Positions 1 through 7,545 of a DNA stretch of 11,634 nucleotides are shown here, one piece after another (the stretch's first letter is position 1; every line of letters starts with the position of its first letter). This DNA comes from Bacteroidales bacterium. GTDB lineage: Bacteria; Bacteroidota; Bacteroidia; Bacteroidales; UBA4181. The notes beneath the pieces were generated by a model that was not told the origin of the DNA, made no database searches, and worked only from the letters and a program-made list of their open reading frames with translations. The stretch is taken from contig JAIRLS010000110.1 of assembly GCA_031259205.1 (NCBI GenBank), positions 1-11,634 of the forward strand, written 5' to 3'. The translations under genes and the position numbers were made by a program.

Positions 1-15
1 GCCCCTTTTGAAAAA

Positions 16-116
16 GGTATTGTTAATTTTAGTATAGAATAATAGAAATGAACTATTGACGATCAATTGTTTAATATCTAATTTAGAACGACAAGCAATA
101 CTAATTTAACAATACC
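16..116. repeat. AT-rich long inverted repeat, MITE-like
   Basis: The left arm at 16-35 begins GGTATTGTTAA and the right arm at 98-116 ends TTAACAATACC. The two arms pair over about 19 bases with one mismatch and one single-base bulge. Inside lies a second smaller inverted repeat at 51-71 (AACTATTGA facing TCAATTGTT, one mismatch). The DNA is much more AT-rich than the adjoining gene. It could be a small non-autonomous transposable element or a structured leader or terminator of whatever lies left of the window. No coding sequence and no clean target-site duplication was seen. Confidence 0.6.
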
Positions 117-202
117 ATAAAAATTTACTGCCGTCCGGCGATGAGATATACGACAGGCAACAGGACAAATGCTCCGCACGAGGAGGAATAAAAAAAATAA
201 CG

Positions 203-210
203 TACCTTTG
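203..210 (+). promoter_or_regulatory. Bacteroidetes -7 promoter element of alaS
   Basis: TACCTTTG fits the TAnnTTTG element recognised by the Bacteroidetes primary sigma factor. It lies 28 bases before the alaS ATG. No convincing TTTG element is found about 20 bases further upstream, so the call rests on the -7 box and its position. Confidence 0.6.
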
Positions 211-238
211 CGGAAAATTTATTTCGCTTAATAATAAT

Positions 239-2866
239 ATGGTAATGACATCCAACGAGCTAAGAAACTCCTTTCTGGAATTTTTCCGTTCCCGGCAGCA
301 TCATATTGTGCCGTCGGCGCCGATGGTCGTGAAAAACGACCCTACCCTGATGTTCACCAACGCAGGAATGAACAGGTTCAAGGACATTTTTCTGGGCAAC
401 AGCCCCGCCCTGCATCCGCGAACAGCCGACAGCCAGAAATGCCTCCGCGTAAGCGGCAAACACAACGACCTCGAAGAAGTAGGACACGACACCTACCACC
501 ACACCATGTTCGAAATGCTGGGCAACTGGTCGTTTGGCGACTATTTCAAAAAGGAAGCCATTGCGTGGGCATGGGAATACCTCACCGGCGTGCTGAAAAT
601 AGACGAAAACCGCCTGTATGCCACCGTCTTTGAAGGCAGCAGCGACGACGACCTCGAGATGGACAGCGAAGCCTTCGACATCTGGAAACAGTACCTGCCC
701 GAAAACCGCATCCTGAAAGGCTCCAAAAAAGACAATTTCTGGGAAATGGGCGACGCCGGCCCCTGCGGTCCCTGCTCGGAAATCCATTACGACTCGCGTC
801 CCGACGCCGAACGCACAAAAACGCCCGGCGAACAGCTCGTTAATAATGACGACCCGCAAGTGATCGAAATATGGAACCTCGTATTCATACAGTATAACCG
901 GAAAGCGTCGGGACAGTTGGAAATGCTCCCCGCCCGGCATGTGGACACCGGCATGGGCTTTGAACGACTGTGCCGCATCATTCAAGGCAAAACCTCCAAC
1001 TACGACATTGACCTGTTCCAAACCATCATCGGAGAGGCAAGCGCGCTCTGCGGCATACGCTACGGCACGGAAGAACGCACGGACATCGCCCTGCGCGTAG
1101 TCGCCGACCACCTCCGCGCCATCTCTTTCTCTATCGCCGACGGACAGATTCCCTCCAACAATAAGGCAGGATACGTTATCCGGCGGCTGCTGCGGCGTGC
1201 CGTCCGCTATGCCTGCACCTTCCTCGGACAATCGAAACCTTTCCTGTGCCGGCTGGTACCCGTGCTGACACAGACAATGGGCGACGCCTACCCCGAACTG
1301 AAAGCCCAACAGACGCTCATTGAGCGCGTCATCAGGGAAGAGGAACTGTCGTTCCTCCATACGCTGTCCACCGGCATGGCGCTGCTGGAAAACGTCATTG
1401 CCGAAGCAAGAAAAGAAAACCGGACGCTTGTCGGCGGAAAGACGGTGTTTGAAATGTACGACACCTTTGGCTTCCCGCTCGATCTCACCGAACTGATCCT
1501 GCGCGAACACGGCTTACAATACGATCAGGCACAATACGCAACAGAAATGGAAGCGCAGAAAAACCGTTCGCGTGCCGCCGCCGCCGTAGATACGGGCGAC
1601 TGGACGGAACTGTCGCCGTGCGGCAACGAGTCGAGCTTCGTCGGCTATGACCGCACCGAAGCCGATGTACGCATCGTCCGGTATCGCACGGTAAAAACCA
1701 AAGACAGGCAACAGTACCAGTTAGTGCTCGACATAACGCCATTCTACGCAGAAAGCGGCGGACAGGCAGGCGACACAGGCTGCCTGCAAAACGCCGCCGA
1801 ACGTATTGCCATCGTCAATACCCAAAAAGAAAACAACCTGCACATCCACATCGCCGACCGCCTGCCGGAACATATCCACGACCGTTTCACGGCTTCGGTG
1901 GATACGGAAAAACGCCGCGCTACCGAAGCCAACCATTCCGCCACCCACCTGCTGCATTTCGCCCTGCGCAGGATACTCGGCGAACACGTGGAGCAGAAAG
2001 GATCGTCGGTCAACGCCGACGCGCTCCGCTTCGACTTCTCACACTTCCAGAAGATGACCAACGACGAACTCCGCGCGGTAGAACGCATGGTCAACCGCAT
2101 GGTACGCGCCGACACGCCTCTTGACGAGCGCCGCCATACCCCCATTGACGAGGCTCGCGCCATGGGCGCCATGGCGCTGTTTGGAGAGAAATACGGCGAA
2201 GAAGTGCGCGTTATCCGCTTCGGCGAATCGGTGGAACTCTGCGGAGGCACTCACGTGAAAGCCACCGGACAAATAGGCATATTCAAAATCGTTTCCGAAA
2301 GCGCCATCGCAGCAGGCATCCGCAGGATAGAAGCCCTTACTGCAGAAAAAGCGGAGGACTTTGCCTACTCTATCGAAGACACTGTCCGGCAAATCCACGA
2401 GTTGTTCAATAACTCGCCCGCCTTTGTACAGGCAGTCAAGAAAACGGTGGAAGAAAACAGCGTCCTGAAAAAACAGTTGGAAGAAATCACCCGCGAACGC
2501 ACAGTCGAATTTCAAAAGAAGTTGATGAAACAAATCGAAGAGTGCAACGGCATGAAGGTGATCCGTTTCAATGCCCCCTTCCCGCCCGACCTCATTAAGA
2601 ACATGGCTTTCAACTTGCGACAAAAAGTAGAACGGCTGGCGTTTATCGCCGGCAGTCTCCACGCCGGCAAACCTTCGCTTACCGTCGCCCTGAGCGACGC
2701 ACTGGTAGCGGAAGGTAAAAACGCATCGCTGGTAGTGCGCGAAGCAGCCAAAGAAATTGCCGGAGGAGGCGGAGGACAGCCCTTCTTCGCCACTGCCGGC
2801 GGTAAAAACGCCAACGGACTGGAAAACGCCATCACAAAAGCATTCGATTTATTGATGAAAGCCTGA
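239..2866 (+). CDS. alaS: alanine--tRNA ligase
   Basis: Cytoplasmic class II aminoacyl-tRNA synthetase that charges tRNA-Ala with alanine and clears mischarged Ser and Gly. The 875-residue length is typical of the bacterial enzyme. Visible parts in order: the catalytic core with DPTLMFTNAGMNRFKD (residues 34-49) and HHTMFEMLGNWSFGDYF (87-103); GDAGPCGPCSEIHYD near 171-185; the editing domain with its zinc-site residues in HSATH (566-570) and CGGTH (668-672); and the C-terminal C-Ala domain with a glycine-rich GGGGGQP near 842. The frame is intact. The ATG at 239 is followed by a second in-frame ATG at 245, which could equally be the start. A TACCTTTG promoter box lies just upstream. The gene stands alone on the plus strand and converges on murB. 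Confidence 0.98.
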   Translation: MVMTSNELRNSFLEFFRSRQHHIVPSAPMVVKNDPTLMFTNAGMNRFKDIFLGNSPALHPRTADSQKCLRVSGKHNDLEEVGHDTYHHTMFEMLGNWSFGDYFKKEAIAWAWEYLTGVLKIDENRLYATVFEGSSDDDLEMDSEAFDIWKQYLPENRILKGSKKDNFWEMGDAGPCGPCSEIHYDSRPDAERTKTPGEQLVNNDDPQVIEIWNLVFIQYNRKASGQLEMLPARHVDTGMGFERLCRIIQGKTSNYDIDLFQTIIGEASALCGIRYGTEERTDIALRVVADHLRAISFSIADGQIPSNNKAGYVIRRLLRRAVRYACTFLGQSKPFLCRLVPVLTQTMGDAYPELKAQQTLIERVIREEELSFLHTLSTGMALLENVIAEARKENRTLVGGKTVFEMYDTFGFPLDLTELILREHGLQYDQAQYATEMEAQKNRSRAAAAVDTGDWTELSPCGNESSFVGYDRTEADVRIVRYRTVKTKDRQQYQLVLDITPFYAESGGQAGDTGCLQNAAERIAIVNTQKENNLHIHIADRLPEHIHDRFTASVDTEKRRATEANHSATHLLHFALRRILGEHVEQKGSSVNADALRFDFSHFQKMTNDELRAVERMVNRMVRADTPLDERRHTPIDEARAMGAMALFGEKYGEEVRVIRFGESVELCGGTHVKATGQIGIFKIVSESAIAAGIRRIEALTAEKAEDFAYSIEDTVRQIHELFNNSPAFVQAVKKTVEENSVLKKQLEEITRERTVEFQKKLMKQIEECNGMKVIRFNAPFPPDLIKNMAFNLRQKVERLAFIAGSLHAGKPSLTVALSDALVAEGKNASLVVREAAKEIAGGGGGQPFFATAGGKNANGLENAITKAFDLLMKA

Positions 2867-2870
2867 CTGT

Positions 2871-2890
2871 CGAAACCCCAGCGGTTTTAA
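2871..2890. terminator. possible bidirectional terminator between alaS and murB
   Basis: In the 20-base gap between the convergent genes, AAACC (2873-2877) faces GGTTT (2883-2887) across a five-base loop. A short T-run follows on the plus strand and an A-flank precedes it. The stem is short and runs into the murB stop codon, so the call is tentative. Confidence 0.3.
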
Positions 2891-3921
2891 ACCCTGTCAG
2901 TGGAATCGTGAATAATTCGGACTTCCGGTTCCAGTCGGATGTCGAATTTTTTTTCTACCGAATCCATGATTTCATTGGCAAAATCCATGAGTTCCTTACC
3001 GGAAGCATTGCCACAGTTGATCAGAATGAGGGGTTGGAGGCCGAAACAGCCGACATTCCCTTTTCTCGTCCCTTTCCATCCGCACTGTTCGATGAGCCAC
3101 GCCGCCGACACTTTGCGATAGCCTTTGGCTGCCGGATAGACCGGCAGGGACGGATATTGCTGTTGTAACAAGCCTGCTTTCCGTACAGGCACTGCCGGGT
3201 TCTTGAAAAAACTTCCCGCATTCCCCAATACCGTACAGTCGGGCAGTTTCCGCCGCCGGATACTGATCACGGCTTCGCGTACCGTCGCCGGGGTAACCGG
3301 CTTGTTGCCCATCTCTTCCATCAAGCCGGCATACGACAGTTGGGGCGTGAAAGTTTTGGACAACCCGAACAGCGCCGAAACAATCAGATACCTGCCCCTG
3401 TGATGTTTGAAAAAACTGTCGCGATAGTTGAATGTGCAGTCCTTACGGCTAAAAGAGAGCATTTCCCCTTCTGTGATGTCGAAAACTTCTACCTGTTCGA
3501 TTACATCTTTGGCTTCCCGTCCGTAGGCGCCGATATTTTGTACCGGACAGGCGCCCACCGTACCCGGTATGGCCGACAGATTTTCCATTCCCGAATAATC
3601 GCGTTCCACGCACCATGCCACGAAATCGTCCCATGTTTCGCCGGCATAAGCCCGCACCCATACCGTACTTTCGTCCTCTTTCTCAATTTTGACGCCTTTA
3701 AAGTCGGGATGTACTACCCACGAGGGGCTTGATACAAAGAGAACATTGCTGCCGCCTCCAAGTATGAGCATCGTTTCGGGAAGCCTGTTTTTCCGGCGCA
3801 GTTCATGTAATTCGTGCGTCAGTTCGGCTGCATTGTCCGATACGATGAACGTGTCGGCTACGGCGGGAACGGCGAAGGTGTTGTACGGGAGAAGGGAGAT
3901 ATGTCGGCGGAAGGTGATCAC
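2887..3921 (-). CDS. murB: UDP-N-acetylenolpyruvoylglucosamine reductase
   Basis: Cytoplasmic flavoenzyme that reduces UDP-GlcNAc-enolpyruvate to UDP-MurNAc with NADPH, the second committed step of peptidoglycan precursor synthesis. The 344 residues match the type I (E. coli-like) family. FAD-binding motifs are ILGGGSNVLF (53-62) and AIPGTVGACPVQNIGAYG (117-134). The catalytic residues are in place: Arg167 in NYRDSF, Ser237 in GNAGSFFKNP and Glu331 in LEPEVRII. The start is a GTG at 3921, chosen because the N-terminus FRRHISLLPYNTF matches the usual family beginning; no ATG fits and no Shine-Dalgarno is obvious. It begins 15 bases after the GldF-like permease stop and is probably co-transcribed with it. 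One oddity: residues 291-293 read GCF where relatives usually have G-V-H. Confidence 0.96.
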   Translation of the reverse strand: MITFRRHISLLPYNTFAVPAVADTFIVSDNAAELTHELHELRRKNRLPETMLILGGGSNVLFVSSPSWVVHPDFKGVKIEKEDESTVWVRAYAGETWDDFVAWCVERDYSGMENLSAIPGTVGACPVQNIGAYGREAKDVIEQVEVFDITEGEMLSFSRKDCTFNYRDSFFKHHRGRYLIVSALFGLSKTFTPQLSYAGLMEEMGNKPVTPATVREAVISIRRRKLPDCTVLGNAGSFFKNPAVPVRKAGLLQQQYPSLPVYPAAKGYRKVSAAWLIEQCGWKGTRKGNVGCFGLQPLILINCGNASGKELMDFANEIMDSVEKKFDIRLEPEVRIIHDSTDRV

Positions 3922-3936
3922 AGGTGAAGACGAGAG

Positions 3937-4671
3937 TTATTTCCATTTGCGGCTTTTCAGTTTCAGCCGTGTAAACGATAGAAACAGCGCCATCACGCCG
4001 AAAAAGTAGACCAGGTCGCGGAAATCGATTACCCCGCGACTGATAGAGGCATAATGTTCCTTGATGCTCAGCCACAGGACAAAGTCTTGGGCGGCGGCGG
4101 CAGTAATCAGTTGCGCCAGTGCGTCGAAGCCTTCGTAAAAGATGAAACACAGCAGCGCCGCCGAAATAAATGCTACTACCTGATGGCTGGTCAGCGCCGA
4201 GGAGAATATGCCGATGGCGGCGTATATGCCTCCCAACAGGAGCAGGCCTGTCAATGCGCCGCAGGTAGCGCCTGTGTCCATGTTGCCGGGTGGATTTCCC
4301 AGCCACCAGACCGACAGGGCAAAGACAGAACACGGCAGGACGGCAAGCGCAATCAATATCACCGCCGCCAAAAACTTTGCCGTCACGATTTGCCATTCGC
4401 TCACCGGTCTGGTCAATAACCATTCGATGGCGCCGGATTTAAATTCTTCGGCAAATGACCGCATGGTAAGCGCCGGCGCCAAAAACAAAAATACCCACGG
4501 TGCAATGTAAAACAGACTGTCCAGCGAGGCATGACCGTTTTCGGGAATGTTCGGCGCTCCGGGAAACACCCACAGGCATAAACCGGTAATCGCAAGAAAC
4601 ACGATAATCACCAGATAGCCGGTCAATGAAGAAAAAAATCCCTGTATTTCTTTTCGCAACAAACAATACAT
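3937..4671 (-). CDS. gldF: GldF-like ABC transporter permease
   Basis: Integral membrane ABC-2-type permease resembling GldF of the GldAFG transporter associated with gliding motility in Bacteroidetes. At 244 residues it has about six predicted membrane segments (roughly 18-36, 52-70, 98-123, 137-160, 164-180 and 219-236). The family signature is visible at 69-92: TMRSFAEEFKSGAIEWLLTR followed by PVSE. The frame stays open upstream through tRNA-Pro, giving an N-terminus MGAEGRRFESCHPD, which is the well-known translation of a tRNA gene and not protein. The ATG at 4671 gives MYCLLRKEIQGFFSSLTGYL, the normal GldF beginning. The gene lies 19 bases after the tRNA and 15 bases before murB. The usual partner gldG does not follow. 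Many non-gliding Bacteroidales carry such permeases, so the true substrate is unknown. Confidence 0.8.
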   Translation of the reverse strand: MYCLLRKEIQGFFSSLTGYLVIIVFLAITGLCLWVFPGAPNIPENGHASLDSLFYIAPWVFLFLAPALTMRSFAEEFKSGAIEWLLTRPVSEWQIVTAKFLAAVILIALAVLPCSVFALSVWWLGNPPGNMDTGATCGALTGLLLLGGIYAAIGIFSSALTSHQVVAFISAALLCFIFYEGFDALAQLITAAAAQDFVLWLSIKEHYASISRGVIDFRDLVYFFGVMALFLSFTRLKLKSRKWK

Positions 4672-4690
4672 AACGTTCGGATGGATACTG

Positions 4691-4765
4691 TCGGGGTGGC
4701 AGGATTCGAACCTGCGACCCTCTGCTCCCAAAGCAGATACGCTAACCGGACTGCGCTACACCCCG
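4691..4765 (-). tRNA. tRNA-Pro (anticodon UGG)
   Basis: On the minus strand a complete 75-nt cloverleaf can be drawn. The acceptor stem is CGGGGTG with CACCCCG, followed by T8-A9. The anticodon stem is TCTGC/GCAGA with loop TTTGGGA, giving anticodon UGG and the G37 typical of tRNA-Pro. The T-arm is GCAGG-TTCGAAT-CCTGC and the discriminator base is A. The 3' CCA is not encoded. It lies directly upstream of gldF on the same strand. Confidence 0.97.
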
Positions 4766-4780
4766 AATGATAAACGGCTG

Positions 4781-4812
4781 CAAAATTAGATGAATATCTT
4801 AAGATTTCCAAG
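4781..4812 (-). promoter_or_regulatory. Bacteroidetes promoter for tRNA-Pro (and probably gldF-murB)
   Basis: On the minus strand TAATTTTG (4788-4781) matches the -7 consensus TAnnTTTG. CTTG ending at 4809 lies 20 bases upstream, a three-of-four match to the -33 TTTG at the expected spacing. The box ends 15 bases before the tRNA 5' end. No other promoter is visible before gldF or murB, so all three may depend on it. Confidence 0.7.
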
Positions 4813-4855
4813 CATGTAGAATGGATTTTTTTTTACAGCGTCATAATGAAGGCGG

Positions 4856-6184
4856 TCATTCCCCGTATCCGTCGGCTTTGGCTTTCCACATCAGCAGGAA
4901 TACGCCGATTCCGATGAATGCCATCACAATGACGGCCATATATGCAAAATCCCATCCGTATTTCTCCACTGCATAGCCGAATCCAACGCCCGACAAGGCG
5001 ACGCTTGCATAGCCGAAAACGCCTGTCAGTCCGCTGGCAGTGGCGGCAGCTTTTTTGGTAGCATGGTTGGCGGCGGCAATACCGATGAGCGCCTGAGGCC
5101 CGTAAATGCAGAAACCAATGGCGCAAAGTACGGCAAAAAGCATCCATACCGGCGTCTCCTGCGGAAGCAGCCAAAAAACGATAAAAAACAAAAAGGATCC
5201 CGTCATGCAGAAGACGCAGGTACGATGCGCCCGTCCTTTCAGGTAGCGATCGGTAACCCAGCCGGCAACAAGCATTCCGAGAATACCGGCTATTTCAAAT
5301 ACGGCTACCATCCAGCCGGCAGATTCCATGCTCACGCCTTTGGACTGTTTGAGCATGGTAGGTCCCCAGTCAACTACGGAAAACCGTACCACATAGACGA
5401 AAAAGTTGGCTATTCCGAGAATCCAGATCAGCGGGTTGGCAAAAACTTTTTCCATAAGGAAGGTTTTTGAGGTCGGCGAGACGGCCGGTTTTTCCCGTTT
5501 CACCTCTGTGCCTTCCAGTTCCGGCAATCCGACGGAGGAAGGGGTATCTCGCAGCGTGATAAACAACAGGATGGATCCGGCGAACGAAACACCCGACGGT
5601 ATCCAGAAACACCACCGCCATGCGCCGCTGTGATCGGGGCCTGCGCCCATGTTGCCCATAATGTAGCCGCACAGAATGAAAATGATACCTGCGCCGATGG
5701 AATGGGAGGTGTTCCACCACGACATTTTGGTGGCCAGTTCCTTCGGAGGAATCCAGTGTGTCAGCAGGCGGGCGCAAGGCGGAAAACCGGAGCCTTGCAA
5801 CATGCCGTTGATCAGCCACGTGATGCCCATAAAGAGAATCAGCGCGTTGGTAAATTGGGTTCCGGAGGGTTCGCCGCTGATCCACGAAGCGACGTCTTCG
5901 CCGAAGCCGAAAGCAAAATTGGCGATGGCGCACAAGGCAAGCCCTGTGGCCATGTAGAAACGGGCATTGACACGGTCGGCAAAAATGCCGTTGATAAACC
6001 TCGACAAGCCGTATATCAGGCCGTTCAGGGTAAGAAAAATACCGAGGCTCGTTTTGGAAATTCCCAGATCGGCTTCCATACCGGGCATAGCCATGCTAAA
6101 ATTCTTCCTTACAAAGTAAAACAGGGCATAACCTGTCATAGTGATGAGGATAGTGCGTATCTGCCAATATTTGAATGTTTTCAT
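4856..6184 (-). CDS. glpT: glycerol-phosphate:phosphate antiporter (MFS, OPA family)
   Basis: Twelve-segment inner-membrane carrier of the organophosphate:phosphate antiporter family, expected to import glycerol phosphate in exchange for inorganic phosphate. At 442 residues it has the usual length. Residues known to matter in E. coli GlpT appear in matching context: Arg26 in FYFVRKNFSMAMP, His161 in WWNTSHSIGAG, Arg267 and Asp272 in VVRFSVVDWGPT, and Glu297 in FEIAG. YGPQALIGIAA and ASGLTGVFGYAS in the second half are also GlpT-like, favouring glycerol phosphate over hexose phosphate. It starts 23 bases after the dehydrogenase stop and is the last gene of the phosphodiesterase-dehydrogenase-transporter unit. 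No clear terminator follows. Whether it prefers the sn-3 or sn-1 enantiomer cannot be read from sequence. Confidence 0.92.
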   Translation of the reverse strand: MKTFKYWQIRTILITMTGYALFYFVRKNFSMAMPGMEADLGISKTSLGIFLTLNGLIYGLSRFINGIFADRVNARFYMATGLALCAIANFAFGFGEDVASWISGEPSGTQFTNALILFMGITWLINGMLQGSGFPPCARLLTHWIPPKELATKMSWWNTSHSIGAGIIFILCGYIMGNMGAGPDHSGAWRWCFWIPSGVSFAGSILLFITLRDTPSSVGLPELEGTEVKREKPAVSPTSKTFLMEKVFANPLIWILGIANFFVYVVRFSVVDWGPTMLKQSKGVSMESAGWMVAVFEIAGILGMLVAGWVTDRYLKGRAHRTCVFCMTGSFLFFIVFWLLPQETPVWMLFAVLCAIGFCIYGPQALIGIAAANHATKKAAATASGLTGVFGYASVALSGVGFGYAVEKYGWDFAYMAVIVMAFIGIGVFLLMWKAKADGYGE

Positions 6185-6207
6185 TTTTTTTGAACTGTTT
6201 GTTTAAT

Positions 6208-7527
6208 TTATGATGATAAACCCATTGCGTCAAGCCAGCGACACATATAGCCCGTACGAACGGCAAGGTCGAGAACGGTAAAGCGTCGCCGGATAAACTG
6301 CGAGCGGACAAAGGTGTCGCGAAGCCGTTCTTTCGAGATGCCGATCTGTTCCGGTTCGACCGGCGCCCCGACTGATTGCAGCCGTTGTCCGGCCACCGCG
6401 CGGGGTACCAATTGCGCAGCTAACGCAGATTTGATTTCAGGCCATTGCCGTACCAGCAAATGGAGTTGATGCGACAGTTGTTCGCGGTTGATATATTTTG
6501 CGCGTGTTTCTTGCAGGCCTGTTTCCGGAAAATCGGTATTTTTAAAGAGTTCTCGCGCCCTCCTGTCCCATTCTTCCAGTGCAGGCCATGCGAGGCAGCA
6601 ATCCTTGATATTGAGCCGTTCCATCGGCGTTTTTAATACTTGTTCGTAAAATGCCGTAACGGAAAGCGTCCCGATACCGACTTGAAAGCCGTGCGATACG
6701 TGTTGTCCGTTGTTCAGGTGATGTTCCATGTTCCACAGGTGGCTGAACTGGTGTTCTGCACCGGAAGCGGGACGGCTCGACTGCGACTGTTGCATGGCGA
6801 AACCGCCTAACATCAAGCCTTCCGTTAAGCGGGAGATGGCGGCGGGGTTTCCGTTTTTCACGCCTTCCGGGTCGGACAGGGCGTCGTGCAGCCCGTCCTG
6901 AACGATGCTCCATGCTTGTGGGTCGATAGCTTCCACTTCCAGCCGGTCGGCCAGAATCCAGTCGGCGCCGGCGGTGATCTTGGCAAAAAGGTCGGCATAG
7001 CCGGAAGCCGTCATGTCGGCAGGCGCTTTACGGATGACGTCGATGTCGGCAAGACAGGCTTGAGGAGCGGGGCAGGTAAAGGTCTGTTTGGCGCCGCCGG
7101 CTGTGATGGAAGCTCCAAAAGCAGTGTATCCGTCCATAGAGGCAGCCGTTGCCACGCACATGTATGGCCGGGCTGTCAGGTGCGACGAGAGTTTGGTCAA
7201 GTCGTTGATCGTGCCGGAGCCTACGGCTATGGGGATAGCGTCGGTGATTTTCAATCGCGCCGTCAATGCGTCCACATAGGCATATTCCGCATACAGGCCG
7301 GGATCGGTAAAGATGAAGGCCTCTTCCTGAACAATACCTGCATTTTTCAGATTCTCGGCGACATATTTCCCCGCCACCCCGTAGGTATTGACGTCGGCCA
7401 CAATAACAGCGTTCCGTTCGGGGAACTGTTCTCCGAACAGCGTTGCCACATGCCGCAATTCGCCGCTGCCGATACGCAGGGCTTTGGTTTCTCTCGCTGC
7501 TTTTAACGCTTTTTCAATTCTTGACAT
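6208..7527 (-). CDS. egsA: sn-glycerol-1-phosphate dehydrogenase (AraM/EgsA type)
   Basis: NAD(P)-dependent, metal-dependent dehydrogenase interconverting sn-glycerol-1-phosphate and dihydroxyacetone phosphate, related to the archaeal lipid-backbone enzyme and to Bacillus AraM/EgsA. Visible motifs: nucleotide-binding VGSGTINDLTK (102-112), ATAASMDGYTAFGASI (126-141), and the three metal ligands Asp179 in GYADLFAK, His259 in SGAEHQFSH and His279 in VSHGFQVGIG. The ATG at 7527 gives MSRIEKALKAARETK and 439 residues, longer than archaeal forms and nearer to AraM. An in-frame TTG at 7542 is less likely. It starts 18 bases after the phosphodiesterase stop and ends 23 bases before glpT, so the three are almost surely one operon. 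No archaeal-type lipid prenyltransferase gene is nearby, which favours use of G1P as a nutrient over its synthesis; that last point is inference. Confidence 0.9.
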   Translation of the reverse strand: MSRIEKALKAARETKALRIGSGELRHVATLFGEQFPERNAVIVADVNTYGVAGKYVAENLKNAGIVQEEAFIFTDPGLYAEYAYVDALTARLKITDAIPIAVGSGTINDLTKLSSHLTARPYMCVATAASMDGYTAFGASITAGGAKQTFTCPAPQACLADIDVIRKAPADMTASGYADLFAKITAGADWILADRLEVEAIDPQAWSIVQDGLHDALSDPEGVKNGNPAAISRLTEGLMLGGFAMQQSQSSRPASGAEHQFSHLWNMEHHLNNGQHVSHGFQVGIGTLSVTAFYEQVLKTPMERLNIKDCCLAWPALEEWDRRARELFKNTDFPETGLQETRAKYINREQLSHQLHLLVRQWPEIKSALAAQLVPRAVAGQRLQSVGAPVEPEQIGISKERLRDTFVRSQFIRRRFTVLDLAVRTGYMCRWLDAMGLSS

Positions 7528-7545
7528 GATCGTTTTCAGCAAGTT

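Noticed and set aside
260..1510. 416-codon minus-strand ORF opposite alaS
   Set aside because: It is a shadow of the GC-rich alaS codons; the plus-strand protein is unmistakable.
4672..4731. N-terminal extension of the GldF-like protein (MGAEGRRFESCHPD...)
   Set aside because: This is the translation of the tRNA-Pro gene; the ATG at 4671 gives the normal family start.
7528..7542. TTG start for the G1P dehydrogenase
   Set aside because: An ATG at 7527 gives a better N-terminus and normal spacing from the upstream stop codon.
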